The notes: generated by a model from the sequence alone, not told the origin. 64,000 nucleotides of DNA from Pseudomonas asiatica (GCF_009932335.1 NZ_BLJF01000001.1:1488001-1552000); one strand, 5' to 3'. Positions 54,350 through 63,432 are shown, counted from the first letter of the stretch. Made by a program: numbers and translations.

Positions 54350-56128
54350 TCAGTTCAGGCGTCCAGCATTCTGTTTCTTGCCACTGCTGACCATTTCTTG
54401 TCCCCGCTCGGTTTTGTCCATTGGCAACTGGTCGAAGTCGCGCAGGCCATCCTTGCGGTACGGGTCGCCGATCCAGCGCGGCGCCACCACAAACTGCGGG
54501 CTCACCAGGCTCTTGGCCGGCTCGTAACGGTCATAGCTCAGCCCGGCCAGGTCGGACAGGGTATGGATCAGGTGCGAGCTGCTGTAGGGGCGATCGGCCA
54601 TCGCCTGCAAGTCGCGCGGGTGCTCGGCCTGCCAGCTTGGCGAAGTCCACAGCAAGAACGGGATGGTGTACATCGGCCGGGTCGGCGCGCCTTCGTTGCG
54701 CCCCAGGCGGTCGTGGTTGCCAGAGCTGTACACATCTTCGCCATGGTCGGACAGGTACAGCAGGAAACCATTGGGGGAACTGGCCGAGTAACGCTTGATC
54801 AGGCTAGACACCACGTAGTCGTTGTAGCGCACCGCGTTGTCGTAGAAGTTGTAGGTTTGCACCTGGTCGTCCGTCAGCTTGCCGGGCACCCCCTGACGGT
54901 CGTTGAAGTGCGCGTAATCGTCCGGGTAGCGGTAGCGATAGTCCATGTGCGTACCCAGCAGGTGCACAATGATGAATTTGTTTGGCGCCGGGTCCTGCAG
55001 GGCCTTCTCGAACGGCGACAGCACCACGTCGTCGTATTGGCTGGCATTCTGGTTGCGCTGGTTGTTCAGGTAGACCGGCGCGTCCGTCTGCTGCGAGAAG
55101 GTAGTCAGCATGGTGTTGCGCTTGGTCATGGTCTGCTGGTTGGTGATCCAGAAGGTCTTGTAGCCGGCCTGTTTCATCAGGTTGATCAGCGACGGGTCGG
55201 TGAGGAAACGGTCCGGGTTCTGCTCGTCGCCGAAGGTGAGGATCTGCTGCATTACTTCGATGGTATACGGGCGTGGCGACACCACGTTGCGGAACACCGT
55301 CAGGCCCTTGTCGCTGGCGGCCAGCGCATCGAGGTTGGGCGTGGTGTCGCGGTTGTAGCCGTACAGGTGCATGTGTTCGCGAGTGGTGGATTCGCCCAGC
55401 ACCAGCACCAGCGTGCGCGGCGCTGCACCGCTGCTGTCACGCAGGTTCTGCAGGGGCGGCAGCGCGGCGTTCTGGGCCAGCAGCTGCTGCATGTTGTCCA
55501 GTTGCTGGCGGTACTGGCGGTAGCCGACCAGCAGTTGCCAGGGCACGGCGGGCTCCATGCGTTGCTGCACTTTCTCCGCCGCGTCGGCGAAGCTGCGCTC
55601 CTGGGTGACCATCTGCTTGTAGAACGGGTACACCAGGTTGGCCAACAGCAACAGGGCGACCACCGGCAGGCGGCTGCGCAGTGGCAGGCTGACCGGGCGT
55701 ATGCGCTTCCACAGCAGCACCGCCCCCAGCGTGTAAAACAGCAATGCCAGGCCCAGCCAGGCGCTGAAGTACTGGCTGAAGTACTCACCGGCCTCGGCAG
55801 TGTTGGACTCGAACATCACGAAAATGACGCTTTGCGAGAACTCCTGGCGATAGATGCCGAAGTAGCTCAGACCCACCAGTGAAGCGGCCCACAGCACCAG
55901 GCCTATACCTGCGGCCGTGGCGCGGGTGAAGCGCGGCAGCAGCAGTACCGGTGCCAGCCACAGACTGCTGAGGAAGAATGCATCGCGAAAGCCGGCGAAC
56001 CCGGTGGTACCGCTGAACAGCAGCAACGCCTGGGTCACCCCCGAGAAGTACCAGAAGAACAGCAAAAGCCAGCCCAGGCCGGCCCAATCCACGCGCTTGG
56101 GCGAGGAGGGGGATGGAGTGTGTGACAC
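54350..56128 (-). CDS. cptA: Phosphoethanolamine transferase, CptA-like
   Basis: A 592-residue inner-membrane enzyme: about five N-terminal membrane helices, then a periplasmic alkaline-phosphatase-like domain from about residue 220. The nucleophile threonine is in LGESTTREHMHLYGY; metal-site residues lie in SDHGEDVYSSG and NHDRLGRN. It transfers phosphoethanolamine from phosphatidylethanolamine to LPS core or lipid A, which changes surface charge and polymyxin sensitivity. The family also includes EptA/OpgE, but overall layout resembles CptA. The GTG at 56128 (GAGGCATAC upstream) gives a normal length; an upstream start in the same frame (56257) would add 43 residues rich in Arg. Confidence 0.85.
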   Translation of the reverse strand: MSHTPSPSSPKRVDWAGLGWLLLFFWYFSGVTQALLLFSGTTGFAGFRDAFFLSSLWLAPVLLLPRFTRATAAGIGLVLWAASLVGLSYFGIYRQEFSQSVIFVMFESNTAEAGEYFSQYFSAWLGLALLFYTLGAVLLWKRIRPVSLPLRSRLPVVALLLLANLVYPFYKQMVTQERSFADAAEKVQQRMEPAVPWQLLVGYRQYRQQLDNMQQLLAQNAALPPLQNLRDSSGAAPRTLVLVLGESTTREHMHLYGYNRDTTPNLDALAASDKGLTVFRNVVSPRPYTIEVMQQILTFGDEQNPDRFLTDPSLINLMKQAGYKTFWITNQQTMTKRNTMLTTFSQQTDAPVYLNNQRNQNASQYDDVVLSPFEKALQDPAPNKFIIVHLLGTHMDYRYRYPDDYAHFNDRQGVPGKLTDDQVQTYNFYDNAVRYNDYVVSSLIKRYSASSPNGFLLYLSDHGEDVYSSGNHDRLGRNEGAPTRPMYTIPFLLWTSPSWQAEHPRDLQAMADRPYSSSHLIHTLSDLAGLSYDRYEPAKSLVSPQFVVAPRWIGDPYRKDGLRDFDQLPMDKTERGQEMVSSGKKQNAGRLN

Positions 56129-56281
56129 GTATGCCTCGTCGTACTTGGCGGCCAGCCGATGTGCTCGTGGCCGGAAAGGGCGTGACGCTAATCTGCCGAG
56201 CGTGAAAATAACGTCAACGAGACGCTGGCCCAGGCAAGGTATGATGTATTCAGCCAAACCGGACTGACAGGTCGAGTGAGA

Positions 56282-56428
56282 ATGAACCGTCGCAAGAAGA
56301 TCAAGCAGCTACTGCAGGCGCACGCCAAGAAGGCCAGTGCCAAGCTGGCGCCGCGCAAGCCCAAGTACATTTGCAAGGCCGACCGTTTGAAGATGGAGGC
56401 CGAGGCGGCAGCGGATACCCCCACCTGA
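56282..56428 (+). CDS. DUF2986 small basic protein
   Basis: A 48-residue, very basic protein (MNRRKKIKQLLQAHAKKASA, then KLAPRKPKYICKADR), matching the DUF2986 pattern of gamma-proteobacteria. No function is known; nucleic acid or ribosome contact is a guess from charge. The site GAGTGAGA precedes the ATG. It is divergent from cptA. Confidence 0.8.
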   Translation: MNRRKKIKQLLQAHAKKASAKLAPRKPKYICKADRLKMEAEAAADTPT

Positions 56429-56446
56429 CTGACTGGCGCGGACCTT

Positions 56447-56562
56447 GTAGGAGCGGCCTTGTGTTGCGATCGGGCCGCAGAGCGGCCCCACGATATCAGC
56501 ATTGAAGCAGATATCGCCGGGGCCGCTTTGCGGCCCGATCGCGACACAAGGCCGCTCCTACA
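56447..56562. repeat. REP pair (inverted)
   Basis: Facing GTAGGAGCGGCCTTGTGT(T/C)GCGA copies about 45 bp apart between the convergent DUF2986 and RDWERR-repeat genes. Confidence 0.9.
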
Positions 56563-56585
56563 GGGAGCGCGTTGGCGGCTTGCGG

Positions 56586-56978
56586 TCAGCGGCGATAGTA
56601 GCGGTGGTCATCATTGTAGCGGTGGTGCATGGCCCGCTCATGGCGGTGCTCCCAGTCGCGGCGCCGTTCCCAGTCGCGTCGGCGTTCCCAGTCTCGCCGG
56701 CGCTCCCAATCACGGCGGGCCTGCTCGCGGCGCCACTGCTCGCGGCGCCAGTCGCTGCGGTGGTCATGCCAGCGGTCGTCATCGTGGGCCAGCAACGTGG
56801 CTGGCTGTTCATCGGCCACACTGGCCACCCTGGACCAGGGGTTGCCGGCAGGCTGCAACGGTGATTGAACCGCCGGGGCAGCCACTGCGGGCGCCTTCAT
56901 CTGTGTTGCCGATGCCGTGCCCATCGCCGCGAACGAGAACAGGCCGAGCAGCATCAACCTTGCGACATGTATTTTCAT
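56586..56978 (-). CDS. Small exported protein with RDWERR tandem repeats
   Basis: A 130-residue protein with a signal peptide (MKIHVARLMLLGLFSFAAMGTASA), a Pro/Ala linker and a highly charged C-terminal tail in which a seven-residue unit close to RRDWERR recurs about four times (residues about 85-118), ending in a His/Tyr/Asp-rich segment (HHRYNDDHRYYRR). This composition could bind metals or anionic surfaces, but no family is recognised. A TTG at 56990 is an alternative start; ATG 56978 gives the better signal peptide. Confidence 0.7.
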   Translation of the reverse strand: MKIHVARLMLLGLFSFAAMGTASATQMKAPAVAAPAVQSPLQPAGNPWSRVASVADEQPATLLAHDDDRWHDHRSDWRREQWRREQARRDWERRRDWERRRDWERRRDWEHRHERAMHHRYNDDHRYYRR

Positions 56979-57240
56979 GAGCGAAGCCAACCTCTGATAA
57001 CAATTGAGCCATCAGGCCAGCAGGTGTCGGGCGAACCTAGTCTCGCGTTCCGTTTCCTTTCTGTGCCTCCCACATAGACCGGTAAACGGGAAAAAGTTCG
57101 CAGCGGCAACAACTTGTAGAACTTCAGCGCTTCAAAAAAGGGCACCTTGCGCCTATGGCGACACAAAACAAGCTGTACCTGTGGCAGCGGAGCTCATTTA
57201 CCATGGCGGCCGTTTTTGACCATTACCAAGGAAACCCGCC

Positions 57241-57732
57241 ATGAGCGCCCCCCAGTTTCGCACCCCCACAGTCGCCGACGCCGAACGCTGCTATGCCATC
57301 GAAATCGGTGCCTACGAAGGCGACGAGGCGGCCACGCTGGAGAAGATCCGCACCCGCATCGCGCAGTATCCGCAGGGCTTCCTGGTGCTGGAAAACGCGG
57401 GCGAGATCGTCGGTTTCATCAATAGCGGCTGTGCCCACGAAGTGGTGATGTCCGATGAGGCATTCAAGGAGTTGGTCGGGCACGACCCGGCGGCGCCAAA
57501 CGTGGTGATCATGTCGGTGGTGGTTGACCCGGCGTACCAGGGCAAAGGCTACGCCAAGCAGTTGATGGATGAATTCATCGCACGCATGAAGGCGGCGGGC
57601 AAGCTGACCATTCACCTGATGTGCAAGGAACAGCATGTGGCGTTGTACCGGAAGCTGGGCTATCAGTACGTGAAACCGTCGCCGTCGGACCACGGCGGCA
57701 TGGCCTGGCATGAGATGCTCATGGTCCTCTGA
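57241..57732 (+). CDS. GNAT-family N-acetyltransferase
   Basis: A 163-residue GNAT protein. The acetyl-CoA binding motif A is VVDPAYQGKGYAKQLMDEFI (about residues 93-112), preceded by the PNVVIMSV strand and followed by a C-terminal LYRKLGYQYV. Spermidine-acetyltransferase/arylalkylamine-like proteins share the EIGAYEGDEAATLEKIRTRI beginning. Substrate is unknown. AAGGA precedes the start. The 250 bp upstream (56991-57240) show no other gene. Confidence 0.88.
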   Translation: MSAPQFRTPTVADAERCYAIEIGAYEGDEAATLEKIRTRIAQYPQGFLVLENAGEIVGFINSGCAHEVVMSDEAFKELVGHDPAAPNVVIMSVVVDPAYQGKGYAKQLMDEFIARMKAAGKLTIHLMCKEQHVALYRKLGYQYVKPSPSDHGGMAWHEMLMVL

Positions 57733-57763
57733 TTTCGCAAGACACGGCAGCGTTGCCGGCGAT

Positions 57764-57781
57764 GGGCCGCCAAGGCGGCCC
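57764..57781. terminator. GC-rich hairpin between convergent genes
   Basis: GGGCCGCC-AA-GGCGGCCC, an 8-bp perfect stem with a two-base gap, part of a degenerate REP copy, between the GNAT stop and the deaminase stop. Likely bidirectional terminator. Confidence 0.5.
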
Positions 57782-57792
57782 CGAATGGTTGC

Positions 57793-59166
57793 TTATTCGC
57801 CGCTGACCAACTGGCGTGCCAACTGGTTGTGGCGCTCCAGCACCCGTGGCAGGTCGACCGTGGCCAGCTGGCCGTCCTTCACCACCACACGGCCATTGAT
57901 GACACTGGTGTGCACCTGGGTCGGGGTGCAGAACACCAGCGCCGCCAACGGGTCGTGGTGGCCACCGGCATAGGCCACGTGGCCAAGGTCGAAGGCGACG
58001 AAATCGGCCACCATGCCTGGCGCCAGTGCGCCGATGTCATTGCGGTTGAGCACCTTGGCGCCGCCGAGCGTTGCAATTTCCAGCGCCTCGCGCGCAGTCA
58101 TCGCGTCGGGGCCGAAACCAACCCGTTGCAGCAGCAAGGCCTGGCGCACTTCACCGATCATGCTGGCGCCGTCGTTGGATGCCGAACCGTCGACCCCAAG
58201 GCCCACCGGCACCCCATGGTCGCGCATCTTGCGCACCGGCGCGATGCCCGAGGCCAGGCGCATGTTCGAGCATGGGCAGTGGGCGACACCCGTGCCGGTG
58301 CGGGCGAACAGCTCGATGCCATGCTGGTCGAGTTGCACGCAATGGGCGTGCCAAACGTCGTGGCCGACCCAGCCGAGGTCTTCGGCATATTCGGCGGGGG
58401 TCATGCCGAACTTCTCGCGGCTGTAGGCGATGTCGTTGACGTTCTCGGCCAGGTGGGTGTGCAACGACACCCCGTACTGGCGCGCCAGCACGGCTGCTTC
58501 GCGCATCAGGTCGCGGCTGACCGAGAACGGCGAGCAGGGCGCCACCACGATGCGGCGCATCGAGCCGTGGCTGGCGTCGTGATAGTCCTCGATCAGGCGC
58601 TGGGATTCCTTGAGGATGTCGGCTTCCTTTTCCACCACCGAATCAGGCGGCAGTCCGCCCTGGCTGCGGCCCACGCTCATGCTGCCGCGCGCGGCGTGAA
58701 AGCGCATGCCGATTTCCTCGGCGGCATGGATGCTGTCGTCGAGCTTGCAGCCATTGGGGTAGATGTACAGGTGGTCGCTGGAGGTGGTGCAGCCGGACAG
58801 GATCAGTTCGGCCATGGCGGTCTGGGTCGACACCGCGATCATCTCGGGTGTCAGGCGTGCCCAGATCGGGTAGAGGTTGGTCAACCAGTTGAACAGCTCG
58901 CCGTCCTGGGCCGCCGGCACCACGCGGGTGAGGCTCTGGTACATGTGGTGGTGGGTGTTTACCAGGCCCGGGATGACCACCTTGCCGCCCATGTCCAGCA
59001 CCACGTCGGCATGCTGTGGCAGGGTATCGCTGGGGCCGACCTTGCGGATCAGGTTGCCTTCGATGAACATTCCGCCGTTCTTGATCTCGCGGCGTTCGCC
59101 GTCCATGGTGACCAGAAGTTCGGCGTTTTTGACCAGTAGCGTTCTTGGAGCATTTGTAGATGACAT
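57793..59166 (-). CDS. 8-oxoguanine deaminase (amidohydrolase family)
   Basis: A 457-residue cytoplasmic amidohydrolase. Zinc ligands appear as NTHHHMYQ (about 72-79), THLAENVND (with the later histidine) and LGVDGSASND with the catalytic aspartate; the HAHCVQLD segment is also typical. It resembles the P. aeruginosa 8-oxoguanine deaminase (Pa0142) and the older label hydroxydechloroatrazine ethylaminohydrolase. The enzyme converts 8-oxoguanine to uric acid and ammonia, salvaging or removing oxidised purine. It is 159 bp from the downstream end of the amino acid permease gene, which lies on the same strand. A poor start context at ATG 59166 leaves the first few residues uncertain. Confidence 0.85.
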   Translation of the reverse strand: MSSTNAPRTLLVKNAELLVTMDGERREIKNGGMFIEGNLIRKVGPSDTLPQHADVVLDMGGKVVIPGLVNTHHHMYQSLTRVVPAAQDGELFNWLTNLYPIWARLTPEMIAVSTQTAMAELILSGCTTSSDHLYIYPNGCKLDDSIHAAEEIGMRFHAARGSMSVGRSQGGLPPDSVVEKEADILKESQRLIEDYHDASHGSMRRIVVAPCSPFSVSRDLMREAAVLARQYGVSLHTHLAENVNDIAYSREKFGMTPAEYAEDLGWVGHDVWHAHCVQLDQHGIELFARTGTGVAHCPCSNMRLASGIAPVRKMRDHGVPVGLGVDGSASNDGASMIGEVRQALLLQRVGFGPDAMTAREALEIATLGGAKVLNRNDIGALAPGMVADFVAFDLGHVAYAGGHHDPLAALVFCTPTQVHTSVINGRVVVKDGQLATVDLPRVLERHNQLARQLVSGE

Positions 59167-59325
59167 GGCTTAAGCCTGTCGCAATACGCATCGGCGATTA
59201 CCGATGTCATAGGCGCAGGGCATTGTAAGCAAGGTTTTTGCGGATTGTATACAGGGCTGATGGTCCTGTGCTGGCCTTTGTATGCGCGGCCCCCTGTGGG
59301 ACCGCGCAAATGCTCGACAGCGGGG

Positions 59326-60705
59326 TCACTCGGCCATCTGCAACTCAGGCAGCTTCACCCGAAACGCGCGGGTCAGCCCCAGCAGCACCACAAGGCCCAT
59401 GCCCATCCAGCACAAACCGATGGTGAACGACAGGCTGGTAAGGCTGCTCCACAGCCACAACGTGCTGAGGAAGCCCAGGCCGGGAATGGCGCCATACAGC
59501 AAGTAGTTGCGACCACCACGCAGCTTCTGGTCGATGAGGTAGTGCTTGACCACGGCCAGGTTCACCGCCGAAAAGGCGAACAGCGCGCCAAAGCTGATCA
59601 TGTTTGCCACCGTGTCGAGGGTGATCACCAAGGCAATCAGCGACAGCAGGCTGACCAGCAGGATGGCCGTGGCCGGTACGCGCTTTTTCGTCACCAGCTG
59701 GCCGAACGCGCGGGGCAACGCACCGTCGCGGCCCATGGCGAACAGCACCCGCGACACGCTGGCCTGGGACACCATGGCCGAGGCGAAGCAGCCGGCCACG
59801 TAGGTGGCGGTGAAGGCGGTCACCAGCAGCTCGCCGCCAACCCGGCGCATCACGTCCACCGACGCCGAGTCCGGGTCGGCGAAGCTGCCCCAGTCAGGGA
59901 ACACCATCTGTGCGCAGTACGACACCACCAGGAACAACATGCCGCCGATCAGCGACACGGCGAGGATCGCCACGGGGATGCGGTAGGTGGGGTTGCTGGT
60001 TTCCTCGGCCATGGTCGAGACCGCATCGAAGCCCAGGAACGACAGGCACAGCACGGCGGCGCCGGTCATGATCAACGGCACGCTGAAGCCTTCGTGGTGG
60101 AACGGCGCCAGCAGCGACACCGGCTGCGCCTGCCCGCTGAGGTTGTGGATGGACAGGGCGACGAACACGATGATGAACACCAGTTGCACCACCACCAGGA
60201 TCCAGTTCACCCGGGTGATCGACTCGATGCCGATCAGGTTGAGGAAGGTGACCAGGGCAATGGAGCCCGCCACCCACACCCAGGCGTGGATGGCCGGGAA
60301 GTACTCCGACATGTAAATGCCGATCAGCAGGTAGCTGAGCAGCGGCAGGAAGATGTAGTCGAGCAGCAGGGTCCAGCCGGTGATGAAACCGATGTGGCTG
60401 CCGAAGGCCTTGCGGGTGTAGGTGTAGACCGAGCCGGAGTAGGGGTGGGCCTGGACCATGCGGCCATAGCTGTAGGCGGTCAGCAGCATGGCGGCGAGGG
60501 TCAGCAGGTAGGCGATGGGCAGGTGCCCCTTGGTCATCTGGGTGACCAGCCCGTAGGTGGTGAATACTGCAAGGGGGACCATGTAGGCCAGGCCGAACAG
60601 CACCAGGGCGGGCAGCCCCATGGACTTGCGGAAACGGCCGTTGCTGGCGGTGGGTTGCGACGGGCTATGTGCAGGGCTATGGGCTGTACTTGTTGTTGTA
60701 TGCAT
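59326..60705 (-). CDS. APC-family amino acid/polyamine permease (PuuP-like)
   Basis: A 459-residue permease with 12 predicted helices. Family signatures include LVLFGLAYMVPLAVFTTYGLV and YSGSVYTYTRKAFGSHIGF. The gene is divergent from the LuxR regulator and the SpuC aminotransferase, so the likely cargo is a polyamine or related amine, imported by proton symport. The ATG at 60705 is preceded by CAGGAG. The frame reaches 77 codons upstream without support. The IR at 60845-60900 is in its upstream region. Confidence 0.85.
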   Translation of the reverse strand: MHTTTSTAHSPAHSPSQPTASNGRFRKSMGLPALVLFGLAYMVPLAVFTTYGLVTQMTKGHLPIAYLLTLAAMLLTAYSYGRMVQAHPYSGSVYTYTRKAFGSHIGFITGWTLLLDYIFLPLLSYLLIGIYMSEYFPAIHAWVWVAGSIALVTFLNLIGIESITRVNWILVVVQLVFIIVFVALSIHNLSGQAQPVSLLAPFHHEGFSVPLIMTGAAVLCLSFLGFDAVSTMAEETSNPTYRIPVAILAVSLIGGMLFLVVSYCAQMVFPDWGSFADPDSASVDVMRRVGGELLVTAFTATYVAGCFASAMVSQASVSRVLFAMGRDGALPRAFGQLVTKKRVPATAILLVSLLSLIALVITLDTVANMISFGALFAFSAVNLAVVKHYLIDQKLRGGRNYLLYGAIPGLGFLSTLWLWSSLTSLSFTIGLCWMGMGLVVLLGLTRAFRVKLPELQMAE

Positions 60706-60844
60706 TGCTAACTCCTGGAAAGGGATGCAGGACGCCGCGGTATGCGAGCGGGCTCGATACCGGAGGGTGTTGTGCAAGGAGGTCGAGCGGGTGGCTCGCA
60801 GCGCTGGGGCGGGTTGATGCTCCCACACCCCGCCGGTACCCGGA

Positions 60845-60900
60845 ATCACCCTTTGGGGTGAGCCGGGAGGGGGCTTTGCCGGCTCACCCCAAAGGGTGAT
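60845..60900. promoter_or_regulatory. Perfect 22-bp inverted repeat between divergent permease and luxR genes
   Basis: Arms 60845-60866 (starting ATCACCCTTTGGGG) and 60879-60900 are exactly complementary across a 12-base loop. It is unlike the REP consensus and lies 140 bp from the permease start and 87 bp from the regulator start. Each arm itself contains a short palindrome (CACCCTTTGGGGTG, imperfect). It could be an operator for the divergent LuxR-type regulator, or an RNA hairpin in one of the leaders. Confidence 0.6.
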
Positions 60901-60986
60901 TTCGGTGTTTGCAGTGTCATGGGAGTATCTGGCCAACGACGCACCGCACTGGCGGCGGTGCCTTTACTTGAGACGGCAGGCCCACA

Positions 60987-61829
60987 GTGACTGATCAATT
61001 GCTTTCGCAACAGTGGTTCGAGCACCAGGCCAAGGTCACCGAGGCGATCGGCCGACCGGGCTTTGCCGCCACCTTGTTTGCTGCACTTGGCGTGATCCGG
61101 CCGATCCAGGCGACCACGGTGTACCTGTACCCGCACGACGGCATGCCCTGCGCGCTGTTCGAGCAGGACGACAAGGCGCCCTGGCAGCCCGAGGGCAATG
61201 TCAGCCGCTACCTGTCCGGCTTCTATCTGCTCGACCCGTTCTACGGCGCCTGTGTGGAGCAGGTCGAGTCCGGCTGCTACGGCCTGTTCGAAGTGGCGCC
61301 CGACCATTTCGAGGTCAGCGAGTACTACCAGTCGTTCTACCGGCACTCGCATCTGGAGGATGAGCTCAACTACATCCTGCAGGTCGCGCCCGGGCAGAGC
61401 CTGGCAGTATCGCTGGCGTTCACCGACAAGCTCGATGGGCAAACCCGTGCGTTGTTCGCGCGTATCACGCCCTGGGTGCTGGCGGTGCTCAGCAAGCATT
61501 TCGCCGGGCTGGACAGCCGCGCCGGGCGCTTCGAGAACATCCTCGAGCAGCGCATCCACGCGGCGCTGAACAACTTCGGCAGCTCGCTGCTGACCGAGCG
61601 TGAATGCCGTATCGCCCAGCTGATCCTGCGGGGCCACTCGACCAAGTCGCTGGCCGAGCGCCTGGGGGTGTCGGAGGACACCATCAAGTCACACCGCAAG
61701 AACGTCTACGCCAAGCTCGACATCGGCACCCAGTCCGAGCTGTTCTCCCTGTTCATCGACGCGCTGGCCAATGCCCAGGGCGTGCTGGGCAAGGACCCGC
61801 TGGAAAGCTACATGGGCAAGCTGCGCTGA
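60987..61829 (+). CDS. LuxR-family transcriptional regulator
   Basis: A 280-residue regulator with an unclassified N-terminal ligand domain and a C-terminal LuxR helix-turn-helix (about residues 205-262, LTERECRIAQLILRGHSTKSLAERLGVSEDTIKSH). It has no receiver domain and lacks the autoinducer-binding pattern, so a small metabolite, perhaps a polyamine, is the likely ligand. Start is GTG. It precedes the aminotransferase by 42 bp on the same strand and is divergent from the permease, so it probably controls both directions. Confidence 0.86.
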   Translation: MTDQLLSQQWFEHQAKVTEAIGRPGFAATLFAALGVIRPIQATTVYLYPHDGMPCALFEQDDKAPWQPEGNVSRYLSGFYLLDPFYGACVEQVESGCYGLFEVAPDHFEVSEYYQSFYRHSHLEDELNYILQVAPGQSLAVSLAFTDKLDGQTRALFARITPWVLAVLSKHFAGLDSRAGRFENILEQRIHAALNNFGSSLLTERECRIAQLILRGHSTKSLAERLGVSEDTIKSHRKNVYAKLDIGTQSELFSLFIDALANAQGVLGKDPLESYMGKLR

Positions 61830-61871
61830 GCGCAAGCCACCCTGCAACCCCACCGCAAAGGAAAACCAACA

Positions 61872-63254
61872 ATGAATGCGCCTTTCGCCCCGCAACGCCA
61901 GACCCGCGACTACCAGGCAGCCGATGCCGCGCACCACATCCATGCCTTCCTCGACCAGAAGGCGCTGAACGCCGAAGGGCCGCGGGTGATCGTCGGTGGC
62001 GAACGCCTGCACCTGTGGGACAGCGAGGGCAAGCGCTACCTGGACGGCATGTCCGGCCTGTGGTGCACCCAGCTCGGCTACGGCCGCCGCGACCTGACAG
62101 CCGCCGCGGCCACGCAGATGGACCAGTTGGCTTACTACAACATGTTCTTCCACACCACTCACCCGGCGGTGATCGAACTGTCCGAGCTGCTGTTCAGCCT
62201 GTTGCCTGGGCACTACAGCCACGCGATCTACACCAACTCCGGCTCCGAGGCCAACGAGGTGCTGATCCGTACCGTGCGCCGCTACTGGCAGGTGGTCGGC
62301 CAGCCGGACAAGAAGATCATGATCGGCCGCTGGAACGGTTACCACGGCTCGACCCTGGCGGCCACGGCGCTGGGTGGCATGAAGTTCATGCACGAAATGG
62401 GCGGGTTGATCCCGGATGTGGCGCACATCGATGAACCGTACTGGTACGCCGAGGGCGGCGAGCTGACCCCGGCCGAGTTCGGCCGCCGCTGCGCCCTGCA
62501 GCTGGAGGAGAAGATCCTCGAACTGGGGGCCGAGAACGTCGCCGGCTTTATCGCCGAGCCGTTCCAGGGCGCGGGCGGCATGATCTTCCCGCCGGAAAGC
62601 TACTGGCCCGAGATCCAGCGCATCTGCCGCCAGTACGACGTGCTGCTGTGCGCCGATGAAGTGATCGGCGGCTTTGGCCGCACTGGTGAATGGTTTGCCC
62701 ACGAGTACTTCGGCTTCGAGCCCGACACCCTGTCCATCGCCAAGGGCCTGACCAGCGGCTACGTGCCCATGGGTGGCCTGGTGCTGAGCAAGCGCATTGC
62801 CGAGGCGCTGGTGGAGCGGGGCGGGGTGTTCGCCCACGGCCTGACCTATTCGGGCCACCCGGTGGCGGCGGCGGTGGCCATCGCCAACCTGAAGGCGCTG
62901 CGTGACGAAGGCATCGTGCGCCAGGTGAAGGACGACACCGGGCCGTACCTGCAACGCATCCTGCGCGAGGTGTTCGCCGACCACCCGTTGATCGGCCAGG
63001 TTCAGGGTGCCGGGTTGGTGGCGGCGCTGCAGTTCGCCGAGCACAAGCCGACGCGCAAGCGCTTTGCCAACGAGAACGACCTGGCCTGGCAGTGCCGTAC
63101 CTTCGGTTTCGAGGAAGGGGTGATCATTCGCTCGACCCTGGGCCGGATGATCATGGCGCCGGCACTGATCGCCAACCACAGCGAGCTGGATGAGCTGGTA
63201 GAGAAGACCCGCATTGCCGTGGACCGCACGGCGCGCCTGGTCGGCAAGCTCTAG
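61872..63254 (+). CDS. spuC: Class III aminotransferase (SpuC type, polyamine:pyruvate)
   Basis: A 460-residue class III PLP aminotransferase. Signatures: LDGMSGLWCTQLGYGRRDL near residue 57, YTNSGSEANEVLIR at about 120, and the PLP lysine K291 in SIAKGLTSGYVPMGG. Length and motifs fit SpuC, which transfers the amino group of putrescine or related amines to pyruvate, giving an aminoaldehyde. Its position before an aldehyde dehydrogenase and after a LuxR regulator fits polyamine degradation (from memory, KT2440 PP_2588-PP_2589). Other class III aminotransferases (beta-alanine:pyruvate) are similar, so substrate range is inferred. Confidence 0.88.
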   Translation: MNAPFAPQRQTRDYQAADAAHHIHAFLDQKALNAEGPRVIVGGERLHLWDSEGKRYLDGMSGLWCTQLGYGRRDLTAAAATQMDQLAYYNMFFHTTHPAVIELSELLFSLLPGHYSHAIYTNSGSEANEVLIRTVRRYWQVVGQPDKKIMIGRWNGYHGSTLAATALGGMKFMHEMGGLIPDVAHIDEPYWYAEGGELTPAEFGRRCALQLEEKILELGAENVAGFIAEPFQGAGGMIFPPESYWPEIQRICRQYDVLLCADEVIGGFGRTGEWFAHEYFGFEPDTLSIAKGLTSGYVPMGGLVLSKRIAEALVERGGVFAHGLTYSGHPVAAAVAIANLKALRDEGIVRQVKDDTGPYLQRILREVFADHPLIGQVQGAGLVAALQFAEHKPTRKRFANENDLAWQCRTFGFEEGVIIRSTLGRMIMAPALIANHSELDELVEKTRIAVDRTARLVGKL

Positions 63255-63262
63255 ACCGCTGA

Positions 63263-63352
63263 TCCCTGTGGGAGCGGGCAAGCCCGCGAACACCGGCGAA
63301 GCCGGTGCCATCCACCGTGTCGCCTGGTTCGCGGGCATGCCCGCTCCCACAG
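63263..63352. repeat. REP pair (inverted)
   Basis: GTGGGAGCGGGCAAGCCCGCGAA and its complement about 40 bp apart, with an extra short hairpin (CACCGGCGAAGCCGGTG) in the loop, between the aminotransferase and the aldehyde dehydrogenase. Confidence 0.88.
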
Positions 63353-63403
63353 AGGGAGTGCGGCGTGCTTGCGGACTGTGTGGTACCTGTTACTTGCGCA
63401 AGA

Positions 63404-63420
63404 CGACCGCATGACGGTCG
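63404..63420 (+). promoter_or_regulatory. Small hairpin in the aldehyde dehydrogenase leader
   Basis: CGACCG-CATGA-CGGTCG, a six-base perfect stem ending 12 bases before the start codon and next to the ribosome site (TGGAGTAC). It might modulate translation or be an operator; no match to a known site. Confidence 0.3.
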
Positions 63421-63432
63421 CCTGGAGTACAA

